Shown here: one piece after another, positions 1 to 8,454 of the stretch
Position numbering within the stretch: the first letter of the stretch is position 1
Layout of the letters: each line of letters opens with the position of its first letter
Source of the DNA: Rhizobium lentis
GTDB taxonomy: Bacteria > Pseudomonadota > Alphaproteobacteria > Rhizobiales > Rhizobiaceae
Length of the DNA stretch: 64,000 bases
Direction: 5' to 3'
Assembly: GCF_017352135.1 (NCBI RefSeq)
Contig: NZ_CP071454.1
Span: 3,497,001-3,561,000, forward strand
Made by a program: the position numbers and the translations under genes
The notes under the pieces: model-generated
The model's input: the letters and a program-made list of their open reading frames with translations, nothing else
Database searches by the model: none
What the model was told of the DNA's origin: nothing

Positions 1-815
1 ATGACGAAGCGTTTGGCGAAAGGGGCCGTCACGATCATCACCAGCGCCACCGTGGCAAAGGCGACGCTGAAACCGACGCCGGAGAAGCCGGCTCTGTCGA
101 TCAGGATACGAGGTGCCGTCGAGAAGAAGACGAAGAAGGCGCCCATCGCGGCACTGAAACCGGCTGTATAAACCCAGAAGGGAAAGCTCGTCAGGATCGG
201 GCGGACGGCGATCTTCGCCGTAACCGCGGGGCGGGTTTCATGCCACCGCATGCCGGCGTTGAAAAAGGCGGCGACCGACAGGAGGCCGAGGACGAGAAAG
301 ATGGCACGCCAGCCGAAGCGATCCGCGATCAAGGCTCCGGTAATCGGACCTAGTGCAGGCACAAGGGAGAGGATGGAACCGAGAAGACTATAGATCGTGC
401 TGCTTTCGGGACGGCCAGCGTAAACATCACGCACCGTTGCGAACGTTGCGACAAGCGCCGCCGACGCGCCGACCGCCTGCAGCAATCTCAAAACCACGAA
501 GAGCGGTGCCGACGAGATTGCGGCAAGCAGAAAGGATGAAGCGGCAAAGAGTGCCGCTCCTCCGATCAGCACGGGTCGTCTTCCGACAATATCAGAAATC
601 GGGCCGAAGACGACCTGCCCGGTGCCAAGCACGAGCATGTAGAGGCTAAGGGTCAGTTGGATGACGGCCGGGGTGGTGCCGAGCGCCCTCGGCATGACTG
701 GCACAATCGGCAGATAGATATCCATGGCGAGGGAAGTCAGGATGTCGAAAGGCGCCATGAGCAGCAAGGCTGCCGGCACGGAATAGCTCCAGCGCTGGAC
801 TTTGGAATAAGACAT
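1..815 (-). CDS. CmlA/FloR-family drug efflux MFS transporter (3' part outside window)
   Basis: A reverse-strand reading frame opens at an ATG at 815 and runs off the left edge after 271 codons. My translation begins MSYSKVQRW and contains APFDI, AMDIYLP, IQLTLSLYM, FGPISDIVGRRPVL, LLQAVGASA, ATVRDVYAG and FFVFFSTAPR. These match, block by block, the N-terminal two thirds of FloR/CmlA phenicol exporters as I remember them. Known family members have about 400 residues and 12 membrane helices and export drugs by proton antiport. About eight hydrophobic helices are visible here, and motif A (GPISDIVGRRP) is intact. The gene is single and has no resistance-island neighbours, so it looks like a resident chromosomal relative. 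The substrate is not proven; other Bcr/CflA-type cargo is possible. Confidence 0.85.
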   Translation of the reverse strand, partial: MSYSKVQRWSYSVPAALLLMAPFDILTSLAMDIYLPIVPVMPRALGTTPAVIQLTLSLYMLVLGTGQVVFGPISDIVGRRPVLIGGAALFAASSFLLAAISSAPLFVVLRLLQAVGASAALVATFATVRDVYAGRPESSTIYSLLGSILSLVPALGPITGALIADRFGWRAIFLVLGLLSVAAFFNAGMRWHETRPAVTAKIAVRPILTSFPFWVYTAGFSAAMGAFFVFFSTAPRILIDRAGFSGVGFSVAFATVALVMIVTAPFAKRFV

Positions 816-892
816 GGGAAGGAACCCGCTCAAATGATTTCATTCGGCGGCGATCTGTCTTTTCAGCAGTATGGGGATTGGCCGGACAGACG

Positions 893-920
893 CCGCAACA
901 ACAGGGAAGAGTTGTTGCGG
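893..920 (-). promoter_or_regulatory. Inverted repeat in the leader of the FloR-like gene
   Basis: A perfect 10-bp inverted repeat (893-902 CCGCAACAAC and 911-920 GTTGTTGCGG, 8-nt loop) lies 78 bp upstream of the efflux gene start. No T-run follows it, so it is not a plain terminator. On the reverse strand it also falls inside a 60-codon open frame (1022 to 840) that ends 24 bp before the efflux gene. A leader-peptide attenuator of the cmlA kind is possible but unproven. Confidence 0.35.
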
Positions 921-1068
921 CTTACTTGTCTGCGGACTTGGTTGTTCCCATGATGCAACTCTGACTGCGGCTTCGCTCATTTCCGAAGCGCTTTGCCAGT
1001 TTTCTACCAGCGGAACCGCCATGCGGCAATGGCATGCCGATACGCTTCCGTCGGCCTGGAAGGCGCAA

Positions 1069-1095
1069 ACAAAAAGGCCGGGTCTCCCCGGCCTT
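1069..1095 (-). terminator. Rho-independent terminator of rplM-rpsI
   Basis: On the reverse strand, GGCCGGG (1093-1087), a 4-nt loop and CCCGGCC (1082-1076) are followed by five T residues, 25 bp after the rpsI stop codon. This is a canonical intrinsic terminator for the ribosomal operon. Confidence 0.85.
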
Positions 1096-1119
1096 CGTAG
1101 ATCCGTCTGTCCGAAGCGA

Positions 1120-1587
1120 TTAACGCTTGGAGAACTGGAAGGAGCGGCGGGCCTTGGCCTTGCCGTACTTCTTGCGTTCGACGACGCGGCTGTCGCGGGT
1201 CAGGAAGCCGCCCTTCTTCAGCACCGAGCGCAGGCCCGGTTCGAAGTAGGTCAACGCCTTGGACAGGCCGTGGCGAACTGCACCGGCCTGGCCGGAGAGG
1301 CCGCCGCCGGCAACGGTTGCGACGATGTCGAACTGGCCGTCACGGGCAGCCGCGACGATCGGCTGGCGCAGGATCATCTGCAGCACCGGACGGGCGAAGT
1401 AAGCCGTGAAGTCCTTGCCGTTGACGATGATCTTGCCGGAGCCGGCCTTGACCCAAACGCGGGCGACGGCGTCCTTGCGCTTGCCGGTCGCGTAGGAGCG
1501 GCCGAGCGAGTCGACCTTGCGGACGTGAGCCGGAGCTGCAGCTTCGGAAGACGTGCCGAGATCCTTCAGGGAGGAGAGGTCAGCCAT
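1120..1587 (-). CDS. rpsI: 30S ribosomal protein S9
   Basis: The 155-residue product ends in the S9 signature ([11 protein letters not shown]) and carries [17 protein letters not shown] and the [14 protein letters not shown] segment typical of S9. The basic C-terminal tail of the family reaches the P-site tRNA in the small subunit. The N-terminal ~25 residues ([11 protein letters not shown]...) form the alphaproteobacterial extension. It is the second gene of a two-gene operon, starting 2 bp after the rplM stop codon, and it ends at an intrinsic terminator. Confidence 0.98.
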   Translation of the reverse strand: MADLSSLKDLGTSSEAAAPAHVRKVDSLGRSYATGKRKDAVARVWVKAGSGKIIVNGKDFTAYFARPVLQMILRQPIVAAARDGQFDIVATVAGGGLSGQAGAVRHGLSKALTYFEPGLRSVLKKGGFLTRDSRVVERKKYGKAKARRSFQFSKR

Positions 1588-1589
1588 GA

Positions 1590-2054
1590 TCAGGCGCTCC
1601 TTACGTTCTTTTTGTTGAGCGCGGCGACGTCGAGGGCGACCGGCTGCTGGGCTTCATGGGGATGGTTCGGGCCGGCATAGACGCGCAGGTTCTTCATCTG
1701 GCGACGGCCGAGCGGGCCGCGCGGAACCATGCGTTCGACGGCCTTTTCGAGGACGCGCTCCGGGAAGCGGCCTTCGATGATCTGACGCGCAGTGCGCTCC
1801 TTGATGCCGCCGGCATAACCGGTGTGCCAGTAGTAGACCTTGTCGGAATACTTCTTGCCGGTGAAAACGACCTTGTCGGCATTGATGACGATGACGTTGT
1901 CGCCGTCGTCAACGTGGGGCGTGAAGGTTGCCTTGTGCTTGCCGCGCAGGCGCATAGCGATGATGGAAGCGAGACGGCCAACGACCAGCCCTTCGGCGTC
2001 GATGATCACCCACTTCTTCTCCACCTCTGCAGGCTTCTGGGAGAAGGTTGCCAT
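1590..2054 (-). CDS. rplM: 50S ribosomal protein L13
   Basis: A 154-residue L13 with the family blocks [36 protein letters not shown] and [21 protein letters not shown]13 is an early-assembling large-subunit protein. The frame is open further upstream to 2135, but [15 protein letters not shown] is the usual N-terminus, so I start at the ATG at 2054. Co-transcribed with rpsI. The promoter and a leader hairpin are visible upstream. Confidence 0.97.
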   Translation of the reverse strand: MATFSQKPAEVEKKWVIIDAEGLVVGRLASIIAMRLRGKHKATFTPHVDDGDNVIVINADKVVFTGKKYSDKVYYWHTGYAGGIKERTARQIIEGRFPERVLEKAVERMVPRGPLGRRQMKNLRVYAGPNHPHEAQQPVALDVAALNKKNVRSA

Positions 2055-2147
2055 AGTGAATACTCTCTTTTGGGACCCCGGAACCCGAAGGCTTGAAGGG
2101 CGTTTCTTGTTGCTTGGATTGGCCGCTCGAGGCACGCCAAAAAGAAA

Positions 2148-2165
2148 GCAGCCCGGAAAGGCTGC
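2148..2165 (-). promoter_or_regulatory. Hairpin at the start of the rplM leader
   Basis: On the reverse strand GCAGCC (2165-2160), a 6-nt loop and GGCTGC (2153-2148) are followed by TTTCTTTTT. It begins only a few nucleotides after the predicted transcription start and ~94 nt before the rplM ATG. It looks like an intrinsic terminator inside the leader, so an attenuator or autoregulatory r-protein site is plausible. Confidence 0.5.
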
Positions 2166-2177
2166 GTTCTGGCGCGG

Positions 2178-2206
2178 TGTATAGAGGGATTGTGAGATCG
2201 GGTCAA
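2178..2206 (-). promoter_or_regulatory. Sigma-70-type promoter of rplM-rpsI
   Basis: Reverse strand: TTGACC (-35, 2206-2201), a 17-bp spacer and TATACA (-10, 2183-2178). This is a near-consensus housekeeping promoter pointing at rplM, with an expected start around 2171 and a leader of ~115 nt. Confidence 0.7.
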
Positions 2207-2369
2207 TATCGGCTTGCCCGACGTTGGGAAAAATTAGAAAGCAAAAACAAATAGTTACTTATATGGTATTATATTACCGCACTTTTGTCGACTTTAAAAC
2301 AGCTGTTCCTGAGCTTGTCATGTCGTCTTCGTCAGTCTGAAACATGGGCTTTTGCGGTCGAAGGTTGGT

Positions 2370-3248
2370 CTAATCCTCGAACTCACGCAGGCATTTCATC
2401 ATTTCGCGGAGGCCGCGTGTCAGATGTTTGTCGCGGCGCAGAACCATGCCGAGGCGGCGCGTGAGCTTCGGCGTCAGCGATGAAGTCGCCACCAGGCCGG
2501 CGCGGTCCCGGTTCACGGCCAGCGCCGGCAGGATTGACCAGCCGAGCCCCACCGCCACCAGTTCCTTGATCGCTTCGATGCTGCCGAACTCCATGGCCGG
2601 CCGGATCCTTATATCGGGGGCGGCGAGCCACGCGTCGATTGCGCGCCTGGTATTGCCGCCCTCATAAAGCAGCAGCGTCCTGCCGCGCATGAAGGCGGCA
2701 TCAGGCCCGCCCTTGGGCATGTCGCTGCCTGCGGGCGCGACTGCCAGCAATTCCTCCTCGTAGAACGGTTCGATTTCGAAGTTCCGTCCCGATGCCGGCA
2801 GGGCGATGACAGCGATATCGAGGCTGTTCGCTTCCAGATCGCGCAAGATATCGTCGGCATTGCCGATATGGACGGTGATTTCGAGGCCGGGCATGGATTT
2901 TCTGGCGGCGGCGATGGCGCGAGGAAGCAGATGGATCGAGGCCGTGCCGCCGCTGCCGATACGTACCCGGCCGCTGGCGCCGTCTCTGTAGGGCATCATC
3001 GCTTCTTCCGCGGCAGCCGATTCCTGCAGCAGGCGCCTTGCATGGGCGATGAGGTCGATGCCTGCCGCTGTCGGCTGCGCCCGCCGCCCGACACGCTCGA
3101 TCAGCCGGACGCCGAGCCGTTGTTCGAGCGCTTTAACCTGCAGGCTGACGGCCGGTTGCGTCAGGCCTTCCTTGTCGGCGGCCGCGGTAAAGCTCCCGAG
3201 CTCGGCGACGTTGACGAAGGTCGCGAGCTGATCGAGGTTGAGAGGCAT
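2370..3248 (-). CDS. LysR-family transcriptional regulator
   Basis: The 292-residue protein begins MPLNLDQLATFVNVAELGSF. An N-terminal winged helix-turn-helix (residues ~3-62, TQPAVSLQVKALEQRLG as recognition region) is followed by a periplasmic-binding-like effector domain to the end, the standard LysR length and order. It is divergent from the DUF1127 gene at 3344. The 95-bp gap between them contains a dyad of LysR-box type, so autoregulation and control of that neighbour are the simplest inference. The effector is unknown. Confidence 0.9.
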   Translation of the reverse strand: MPLNLDQLATFVNVAELGSFTAAADKEGLTQPAVSLQVKALEQRLGVRLIERVGRRAQPTAAGIDLIAHARRLLQESAAAEEAMMPYRDGASGRVRIGSGGTASIHLLPRAIAAARKSMPGLEITVHIGNADDILRDLEANSLDIAVIALPASGRNFEIEPFYEEELLAVAPAGSDMPKGGPDAAFMRGRTLLLYEGGNTRRAIDAWLAAPDIRIRPAMEFGSIEAIKELVAVGLGWSILPALAVNRDRAGLVATSSLTPKLTRRLGMVLRRDKHLTRGLREMMKCLREFED

Positions 3249-3261
3249 CTAAAAGAAATCC

Positions 3262-3276
3262 TTATGACACTCATAA
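3262..3276. promoter_or_regulatory. Candidate LysR operator (T-N11-A)
   Basis: TTATGA-CAC-TCATAA is a perfect 6-bp inverted repeat around a 3-bp centre and fits the T-N11-A rule for LysR sites. A further half-site (TCATAAG, 3280-3286) follows on the same DNA face. It lies between the divergent LysR and DUF1127 genes, 14 bp from the LysR start codon. Confidence 0.55.
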
Positions 3277-3343
3277 TATTCATAAGCTTCTTTCGAGGCA
3301 TCTTCCAGCGCATCTTCCACCCATCGACGAAAGGAGGAAGAAG

Positions 3344-3574
3344 ATGAGTGTGGAAACAAGCCAGAGGATCGAGTCCTCCTGCGATGCAGGCTGGCGGAAG
3401 CTGTGCGAGATAATGCCCTGGGGCCTCTGGTTGCTGGCGGCAATCGAACATCGTCTCGAAAAACGCCGAAGCCGTCGCACGCTTTCGGAGTTGACGGACG
3501 ACGAGCTTCGCGATGTCGGGCTAACGCGGGCGCAGGCGAACGCCGAGGCATCGAAATCCTGGTTCTGGTCCTGA
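3344..3574 (+). CDS. DUF1127 (YjiS-like) small protein
   Basis: 76 residues. The C-terminal ~35 residues (RRTLSELTDDELRDVGLTR) are the DUF1127 signature: an arginine-rich stretch, then L-x-D-LxDIGLTR-type helix. The N-terminal half has a hydrophobic stretch MPWGLWLLAAIE. A very strong ribosome-binding site (AAAGGAGG) precedes the ATG. DUF1127 proteins are abundant in Rhizobiaceae, and some are linked to RNA turnover and nutrient responses. Here the gene is probably controlled by the divergent LysR protein. Confidence 0.85.
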   Translation: MSVETSQRIESSCDAGWRKLCEIMPWGLWLLAAIEHRLEKRRSRRTLSELTDDELRDVGLTRAQANAEASKSWFWS

Positions 3575-3668
3575 CCGCAGCGGCGCGTTCCGGGAGACGG
3601 ATCCCTCGAAATTGCCGGCGCGGTGTGGCAGAACGGTTCTCTGGAAATCTAGCGCAGGGAGCAGCATC

Positions 3669-4493
3669 ATGGCGGAAATCGTATCCTTCCCGGACGCAGA
3701 CAGGGCGGTTGGATTGTTGGTCCGCTCACTGCGCCACGGCGTGCTGCGGCTCGTGCTGAATGACCCGCCGGCCAACGCGCTTTCGATCGCGCTTCTCGAA
3801 GCGCTGGTGGCCGAACTTGAGAAGGCCGCGTCGGATGCCGATGTGCGCGTCGTCGTCATCGCCTCGACCGGCAATGTCTTTTCCGCCGGCCATGACCTCA
3901 AGGAGATGACGGCCCATCGCGCCGATGAAGATCAGGGAGCCGCTTTCTTCGAAAGGAGCTTCCGGCTCTGCGCCGATCTCATGCTGAAGATCGCGCATCT
4001 GCCGAAGCCTGTTATTGCCGAGGTCGACGGTCTGGCAACGGCTGCCGGCTGCCAGCTCGTTGCCTCCTGCGATCTGGCAATCTGCACCGACAGTTCGACA
4101 TTCTGCACGCCGGGCGTCAACATCGGCCTGTTCTGCTCGACGCCGATGGTGGCTGTTTCCCGTGCCGCTCATCGCAAGCAGGCGATGGAGATGCTTTTGA
4201 CCGGCGAGACGATCGACGCCTCGACCGCCAAGGATTTCGGTCTCGTCAATCGTATCGTGCCGAAGCAGTATCTGGCGCAGGTGGTTGCCAAATATGCAGC
4301 CGTGATCGCCGGAAAATCGCCATTGATCCTGAAAATCGGCAAGGAAGCTTTTTACCAGCAGCTCGAACTGCCGGCGGAGGCAGCCTATGATTGTGCCGTG
4401 AGGGTGATGGTGGAGAATATGCTGGTGCGGGATGCGCAGGAAGGGATCGGTGCCTTCCTCAGCAAGCGCAAGCCGGAATGGAAGGGCGAATGA
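3669..4493 (+). CDS. Enoyl-CoA hydratase/isomerase family protein
   Basis: 274 residues with crotonase-fold features: NDPPANALS near residue 34, the oxyanion-hole segment SAGHDLKEM, VIAEVDGLATAAGCQLVASCDLAI, and the C-terminal swap helices. The FCTPGVNIGLF segment follows. Family members hydrate or isomerise acyl-CoA thioesters. The substrate cannot be read from sequence. The frame is open back to 3612, but the ATG at 3669 has an AGGGAG ribosome-binding site and gives the expected MAEIV start. It converges with the EamA gene, with stop codons almost abutting. Confidence 0.88.
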   Translation: MAEIVSFPDADRAVGLLVRSLRHGVLRLVLNDPPANALSIALLEALVAELEKAASDADVRVVVIASTGNVFSAGHDLKEMTAHRADEDQGAAFFERSFRLCADLMLKIAHLPKPVIAEVDGLATAAGCQLVASCDLAICTDSSTFCTPGVNIGLFCSTPMVAVSRAAHRKQAMEMLLTGETIDASTAKDFGLVNRIVPKQYLAQVVAKYAAVIAGKSPLILKIGKEAFYQQLELPAEAAYDCAVRVMVENMLVRDAQEGIGAFLSKRKPEWKGE

Positions 4494-5423
4494 TTAGGCC
4501 AGCTTCAGAACCAGCACGCCGATCGCGATGACGACGCCGGCGACGTAACGCCAGATGCCGGCTTTTTCCTTGAATACGACGACAGAGATCACCAGCGCAA
4601 AGAGGATCGCGGTTTCCCGCAGCGCGGCAACCGTCGCAACCGGCGCCCTCGTCATCGCCCAGAGCGCCAACCCGTAGGATGCAATCGAGCCCGCGCCGCC
4701 GATAAGGCCGCGCCACCAGTTGAGACGAACGTGACGCACCACTGTCAAGCTGCCGCGCTGGGACGCCGCCCAGCTAAACAGCAGTATGGGCGGCAGCAGC
4801 GACATCCACAACGTATAGGAAACCGCATTGCCTGAAAGGCGTGCGCCGATACCGTCGACATAAGTGTAGGTGGCGATGACGAAGGCATTGGCAATGGACA
4901 AGGCGACCGCACGGCCGCTGTTGCGCCGGGCCTCCACGGCGAGCGTCAGCACTCCGGCCGAAATCGTCACGATGCCGGCGAGAGTGGCGCCGGAAAGATT
5001 TTCCCGCAGGACGATACCGCTTGTCGCGGCGATCAGCAACGGCGCGCAGCCACGCATGAGCGGATAGACGAGACCGATGTCGCCGGCCCGGTAGGCGGCG
5101 GCGACCAGTTGGAAATAGGCGAACTGCAGAATGGCCGAGGCGCCGATAAACGGCCAGGCCTCGCTTTGTGGCAACGGCAGAAATGCCAGAAACGGCAATG
5201 CCGATACCGCACCGCCGGCCGAAATCAGCGCCGCATCAAGCGATTTATCGCTTCCCGCTTTGACGATCGCGTTCCATGTCGCATGCAGCAACGCGCCGAA
5301 CAGAACAAGCAGGATGACGTCGAGAGGCAAAGCATAAATCCGGTGCTGTAGGGGAAAATAAAGCACGCTTCGCCCGGACAGGGCAACTTCTGGAAAGACA
5401 ACTGGAATTTGCACGAAAGGCAT
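4494..5423 (-). CDS. EamA/DMT-superfamily transporter
   Basis: Inner-membrane protein with two EamA repeats and ~10 helices; features such as LLHATWNAIVK, GLVYPLMRGCAPL and ETAILFALVISVVVFKEK are typical of DMT exporters. The first ~31 codons before PLDVILLVLFGALLHATWN look non-family. The ATG at 5423 is the only ATG, but a TTG at 5330 would give the usual ~278-residue N-terminus, so the start is uncertain. The substrate is unknown. Confidence 0.8.
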   Translation of the reverse strand: MPFVQIPVVFPEVALSGRSVLYFPLQHRIYALPLDVILLVLFGALLHATWNAIVKAGSDKSLDAALISAGGAVSALPFLAFLPLPQSEAWPFIGASAILQFAYFQLVAAAYRAGDIGLVYPLMRGCAPLLIAATSGIVLRENLSGATLAGIVTISAGVLTLAVEARRNSGRAVALSIANAFVIATYTYVDGIGARLSGNAVSYTLWMSLLPPILLFSWAASQRGSLTVVRHVRLNWWRGLIGGAGSIASYGLALWAMTRAPVATVAALRETAILFALVISVVVFKEKAGIWRYVAGVVIAIGVLVLKLA

Positions 5424-5801
5424 CGCCGCGGTCGCGGATCTGTCTCTCTTTCCCCTACCACCCTTTCAATACTCAAACAATGGAGGCACCGGCCGACAAT
5501 TTTTACGTGCGCGCGATATGCGTTCAATCAAAGCGATCTTCGCAACTATGAGATGTTTCTAATGGAAGCGAGAACGTAACGGGATATTATAGAGAACAAA
5601 AAAAGAAATCAGTCGGAGACTTCCCTGATCGGATCTTTCTATGTTGCTGAAATACAGATATTATTCTATAACTTTGACATATGCGAAAAATGAAGCTTTT
5701 GATTGTGTTTTGCAAAAGAAATCGCAGCGCGGGATTGAGCCGGAGGCCTTTCGCAAACGTGAAAGGCGCATGGTCCTTGTCAGGCCACGGAGGCAAAAAT
5801 A
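5424..5801. other. Intergenic region without recognised gene
   Basis: 378 bp, AT-rich in 5540-5700. Only a 7-bp stem (GCCTTTC 5746-5752 with GAAAGGC 5761-5767) stands out, downstream of the reverse-strand gene at 5802. It has no T-run. I see no RNA gene or repeat. Confidence 0.5.
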
Positions 5802-6125
5802 TCACAGCTGATGATGCGGAACGAAAAGCATCCCGTCAAGGTTGTCGATGCTTTGGCAGTTCAGGACCGGGCAGCGGGGATCGTCCTTTGAGGGGATATG
5901 CGTCCACTCCGCATAATCGGTCGCATCGCAATAATTGCTGTTGCGCACGTAGCGATCATAGAGCGGCAGCCCGCGGGGAGATTGGTAGCGGAAGATGACG
6001 GCGCCCTGATTGTGGATGGCGGCGCGCACGCTGGCGCAGCTCATGGTGAGCGGATTGTAGCGCGAGATCGCCACTGCCGGCGATGCGGCGAGCACTAGCG
6101 TGAGGGCAAGAGCAATTTTTCTCAT
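5802..6125 (-). CDS. Small secreted protein of unknown function
   Basis: 107 residues starting MRKIALALTLVLAASPAVA, a clear Sec signal peptide with an AVA-type cleavage site, so it acts in the periplasm or outside. The mature part has four cysteines (MSCASV, NYCDA, PRCPVLNC) that could form two disulfides and a YDRYVRNSNYC segment. I do not recognise a named domain. The frame continues open upstream, but the ATG at 6125 with the signal peptide is the convincing start. Divergent from the CoA-binding protein gene. Confidence 0.75.
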   Translation of the reverse strand: MRKIALALTLVLAASPAVAISRYNPLTMSCASVRAAIHNQGAVIFRYQSPRGLPLYDRYVRNSNYCDATDYAEWTHIPSKDDPRCPVLNCQSIDNLDGMLFVPHHQL

Positions 6126-6242
6126 TGAATCATCCTCAAGGCCATTCCACTCATATATACGGAAAACATGTGCGGCCGGTTCACGAACATGCAAAAAAAA
6201 CATGCCGGCCGGCTCAAGGCACCCCGGAATGGAGAAACGGAT

Positions 6243-6671
6243 ATGAATCACGACCTCTACACCGATGATTTCCTCGCCGGAATACTGCACTCGGTAAAGA
6301 CCATCGCGCTGACGGGTGCCTCGCCGAATCCGGCCCGGCCGAGCAACGGCGTCATGGGCTATCTGCTGTCGCGCGGTTACGAGGTGATACCTGTCAATCC
6401 GGGGCAGGCGGGCAAGCAGATTCAGGGCCGCACCGTCTACGCCCGGCTTGCCGACATTCCTGTGGCGATCGATATGGTCGACGTCTTTCGTGCCTCTGAA
6501 TATCTCGACGGGGTCGTCGAGGAGGCGTTGGCGCTGAGGCCGTTGCCGAAGGTTATCTGGTCTCAGCTTGGCGTCCGCGACGATGCGGCGGCGGCAAAGG
6601 CGGAAGCAGCCGGCGTTAAAGTGGTGATGAACCGCTGCCCGGCGATCGAATATCCTCGGCTCATTGCCTGA
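6243..6671 (+). CDS. CoA-binding (YccU-like) protein
   Basis: 142 residues with the Rossmann-type CoA_binding fold: SVKTIALTGASPNPARPSNGVMGYL nucleotide-binding turn near residues 15-40, GYEVIPVNPG, IDMVDVFR and VVMNRCPAIEYPRL at the C-terminus. The fold is shared with succinyl-CoA synthetase alpha; the physiological role is unknown. The start at 6243 has GGAGAAACGG ahead of it. It stands 117 bp upstream of metY on the same strand, which may make an operon. Confidence 0.88.
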   Translation: MNHDLYTDDFLAGILHSVKTIALTGASPNPARPSNGVMGYLLSRGYEVIPVNPGQAGKQIQGRTVYARLADIPVAIDMVDVFRASEYLDGVVEEALALRPLPKVIWSQLGVRDDAAAAKAEAAGVKVVMNRCPAIEYPRLIA

Positions 6672-6788
6672 ACAGGGCTGCCCTGAGACGGATTTTCCAC
6701 CGAACGCCCGCGGGTTGAAACGGATCGCGATTAACTTTCGCCAGCGACAGGCTATGATCCCGCCGTCAGCAACAAACTGGAGGACGCC

Positions 6789-8072
6789 ATGGCGAAGAAT
6801 GATCCGGGATTCAACACCTTGGCGGTCCACGCCGGCGCGCAGCCCGACCCGGCGACCGGCGCGCGGGTGACGCCGATCTACCAGACGACCGCTTTCGTCT
6901 TCAACGATTCCGACCATGCCGCCGCCCTCTTCGGCCTGCAGGCCTTCGGCAATATCTACACCCGCATCATGAACCCCACGCAGGCCGTGCTCGAGGAGCG
7001 CGTCGCCGCGCTCGAGGGCGGCACGGCAGCCCTTGCCGTCGCTTCCGGCCACGCGGCGCAAATGATCGTCTTCCACACCATCATGCGCCCGGGCGAAAAT
7101 TTCGTCGCCGCCCGCAAACTCTACGGCGGCTCGATCAATCAGTTCGGCCATGCTTTCGAGAATTTCGGCTGGCAGGTGCGCTGGGCCGATTCTGACGATC
7201 CGGCAAGCTTCGAAAGCCAGATCGACGACAAGACGCGGGCCATCTTCATCGAAAGCCTTGCCAATCCGGGTGGCACCTTCGTCGATATCGCCGCCATCGC
7301 CGACGTCGCGCATCGCCACGGCCTGCCGCTGATCGTCGACAATACGATGGCAACACCCTATCTCATCCGTCCGATCGAGCACGGCGCCGATATCGTCGTG
7401 CATTCGCTGACGAAATTTCTCGGCGGTCACGGCAATTCGATGGGCGGCCTCATCGTCGACGGCGGCACCTTCGATTGGTCGAAGTCAGGCAACTATCCAA
7501 TGCTGTCGAGCCCGCGGCCGGAATATAACGGCATGGTGCTGCACGCGACCTTCGGCAATTTCGCCTTCGCGATCGCCGCCCGCGTGCTCGGCTTGCGCGA
7601 CCTTGGGCCGGCGATCTCGCCCTTCAACGCCTTCCTGATCCTGACCGGCATCGAAACGCTGCCGCTTAGAATGCAGCGCCACAGCGACAATGCCATCGCT
7701 GTCGCCCGGTGGCTGCGGGCGCACAGCAAGATCGCCTGGGTGAATTATGCCGGTCTGGAAGACGATCCGAACCACGCCCTGCAGCAGCGCTATTCGCCGA
7801 AGGGCGCAGGCTCGGTCTTCACCTTCGGCGTCAAGGGCGGTTATGAGGCTGGCAAGACGCTGGTCGAGGGGCTTGAGCTCTTCTCCCACCTGGCCAATAT
7901 CGGCGACACCCGCTCGCTCGTCATCCATCCCGCTTCGACGACGCACCGGCAGTTGAGCGACGAGCAGAAGGTCGCCGCCGGTGCCGGACCTGACGTGGTG
8001 CGCCTTTCCATCGGCATCGAGGACGTCAAGGACATCATCGCCGATCTCGAACAGGCCCTCTCCAAGATCTGA
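6789..8072 (+). CDS. metY: O-acetylhomoserine sulfhydrylase (PLP-dependent)
   Basis: 427 residues, the length of the O-acetylhomoserine aminocarboxypropyltransferase branch of the Cys/Met-metabolism PLP family. It begins FNTLAVHAGAQPDPATGA and has TPIYQTTAFVF, NIYTRIMNPTQ, VASGHAAQ and the Schiff-base lysine in HSLTKFLGGHG. The enzyme makes homocysteine from O-acetylhomoserine and sulfide in direct-sulfhydrylation methionine synthesis. I looked for a SAM-II-type riboswitch in 6672-6788 and could not see one. An AACTGGAGGACGCC ribosome-binding site precedes the ATG. Confidence 0.92.
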   Translation: MAKNDPGFNTLAVHAGAQPDPATGARVTPIYQTTAFVFNDSDHAAALFGLQAFGNIYTRIMNPTQAVLEERVAALEGGTAALAVASGHAAQMIVFHTIMRPGENFVAARKLYGGSINQFGHAFENFGWQVRWADSDDPASFESQIDDKTRAIFIESLANPGGTFVDIAAIADVAHRHGLPLIVDNTMATPYLIRPIEHGADIVVHSLTKFLGGHGNSMGGLIVDGGTFDWSKSGNYPMLSSPRPEYNGMVLHATFGNFAFAIAARVLGLRDLGPAISPFNAFLILTGIETLPLRMQRHSDNAIAVARWLRAHSKIAWVNYAGLEDDPNHALQQRYSPKGAGSVFTFGVKGGYEAGKTLVEGLELFSHLANIGDTRSLVIHPASTTHRQLSDEQKVAAGAGPDVVRLSIGIEDVKDIIADLEQALSKI

Positions 8073-8166
8073 TTGTCCTTGTCAGAAAAGGGGCAGCTGT
8101 TGCACCTGACGTTGGAGTTACTTGTCCAACGCCGGAGACATCGATTGAATTGACGTCCAGGGCTCC

Positions 8167-8454
8167 GTGAGCCCGGAATATACGATGTTGAGATACGGTG
8201 ACGCCGTCATCGCGATCAATTCGCGAAGCGTCCTTTCGCGCGATCATCCATTACGCATTGAAATCGGCGATAGGGTCGGCCTCGGCGTCGAGATCGTCTT
8301 GAAGGTCGCCAATGTTGAGAATGCTTATCGCAAGGCGAAAGAGAGCGGCTGGCCGCTTTCGGCCCTTGCCAAGCAGCCCTGGGGACTGCGCGACTTTCGC
8401 CTTGTCGATCCCGACGGCTATTATGTCAGAGTGAGCAGCAACCACACGAACTGA
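8167..8454 (+). pseudogene. N-terminally truncated VOC-family (glyoxalase/bleomycin-resistance fold) protein
   Basis: Only 95 codons, starting at a GTG, whereas single-domain VOC proteins are ~120-135 residues with two beta-alpha-beta-beta-beta modules. The second module is clear (GLGVEIVLKVANVENAYRKAKESGW ... WGLRDFRLVDPDGYYVRV), as is YTMLRYGDAVIAINS from the first, but the opening strand and helix are missing. An in-frame stop lies at 8152. It could be a remnant or a short functional gene; I favour a decayed copy. Confidence 0.5.

Larger units (their letters stand above)
2055..2369. other. Intergenic region rplM / LysR gene
   Basis: These 315 bp hold the rplM promoter and leader hairpin (entered separately). 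The rest (about 2210-2369) is AT-rich near 2225-2300. I see no gene, repeat or terminator in that part. Confidence 0.6.

Noticed and set aside
6168..6200. A short MCGRFT start that resembles the N-terminus of SRAP/YedK proteins
   Set aside because: The likeness ends after about seven residues, and the frame runs into the CoA-binding protein upstream region; chance match.
6672..6788. Possible SAM-II riboswitch before metY
   Set aside because: The conserved SAM-II core and pseudoknot could not be found by eye in the 117 bp available.
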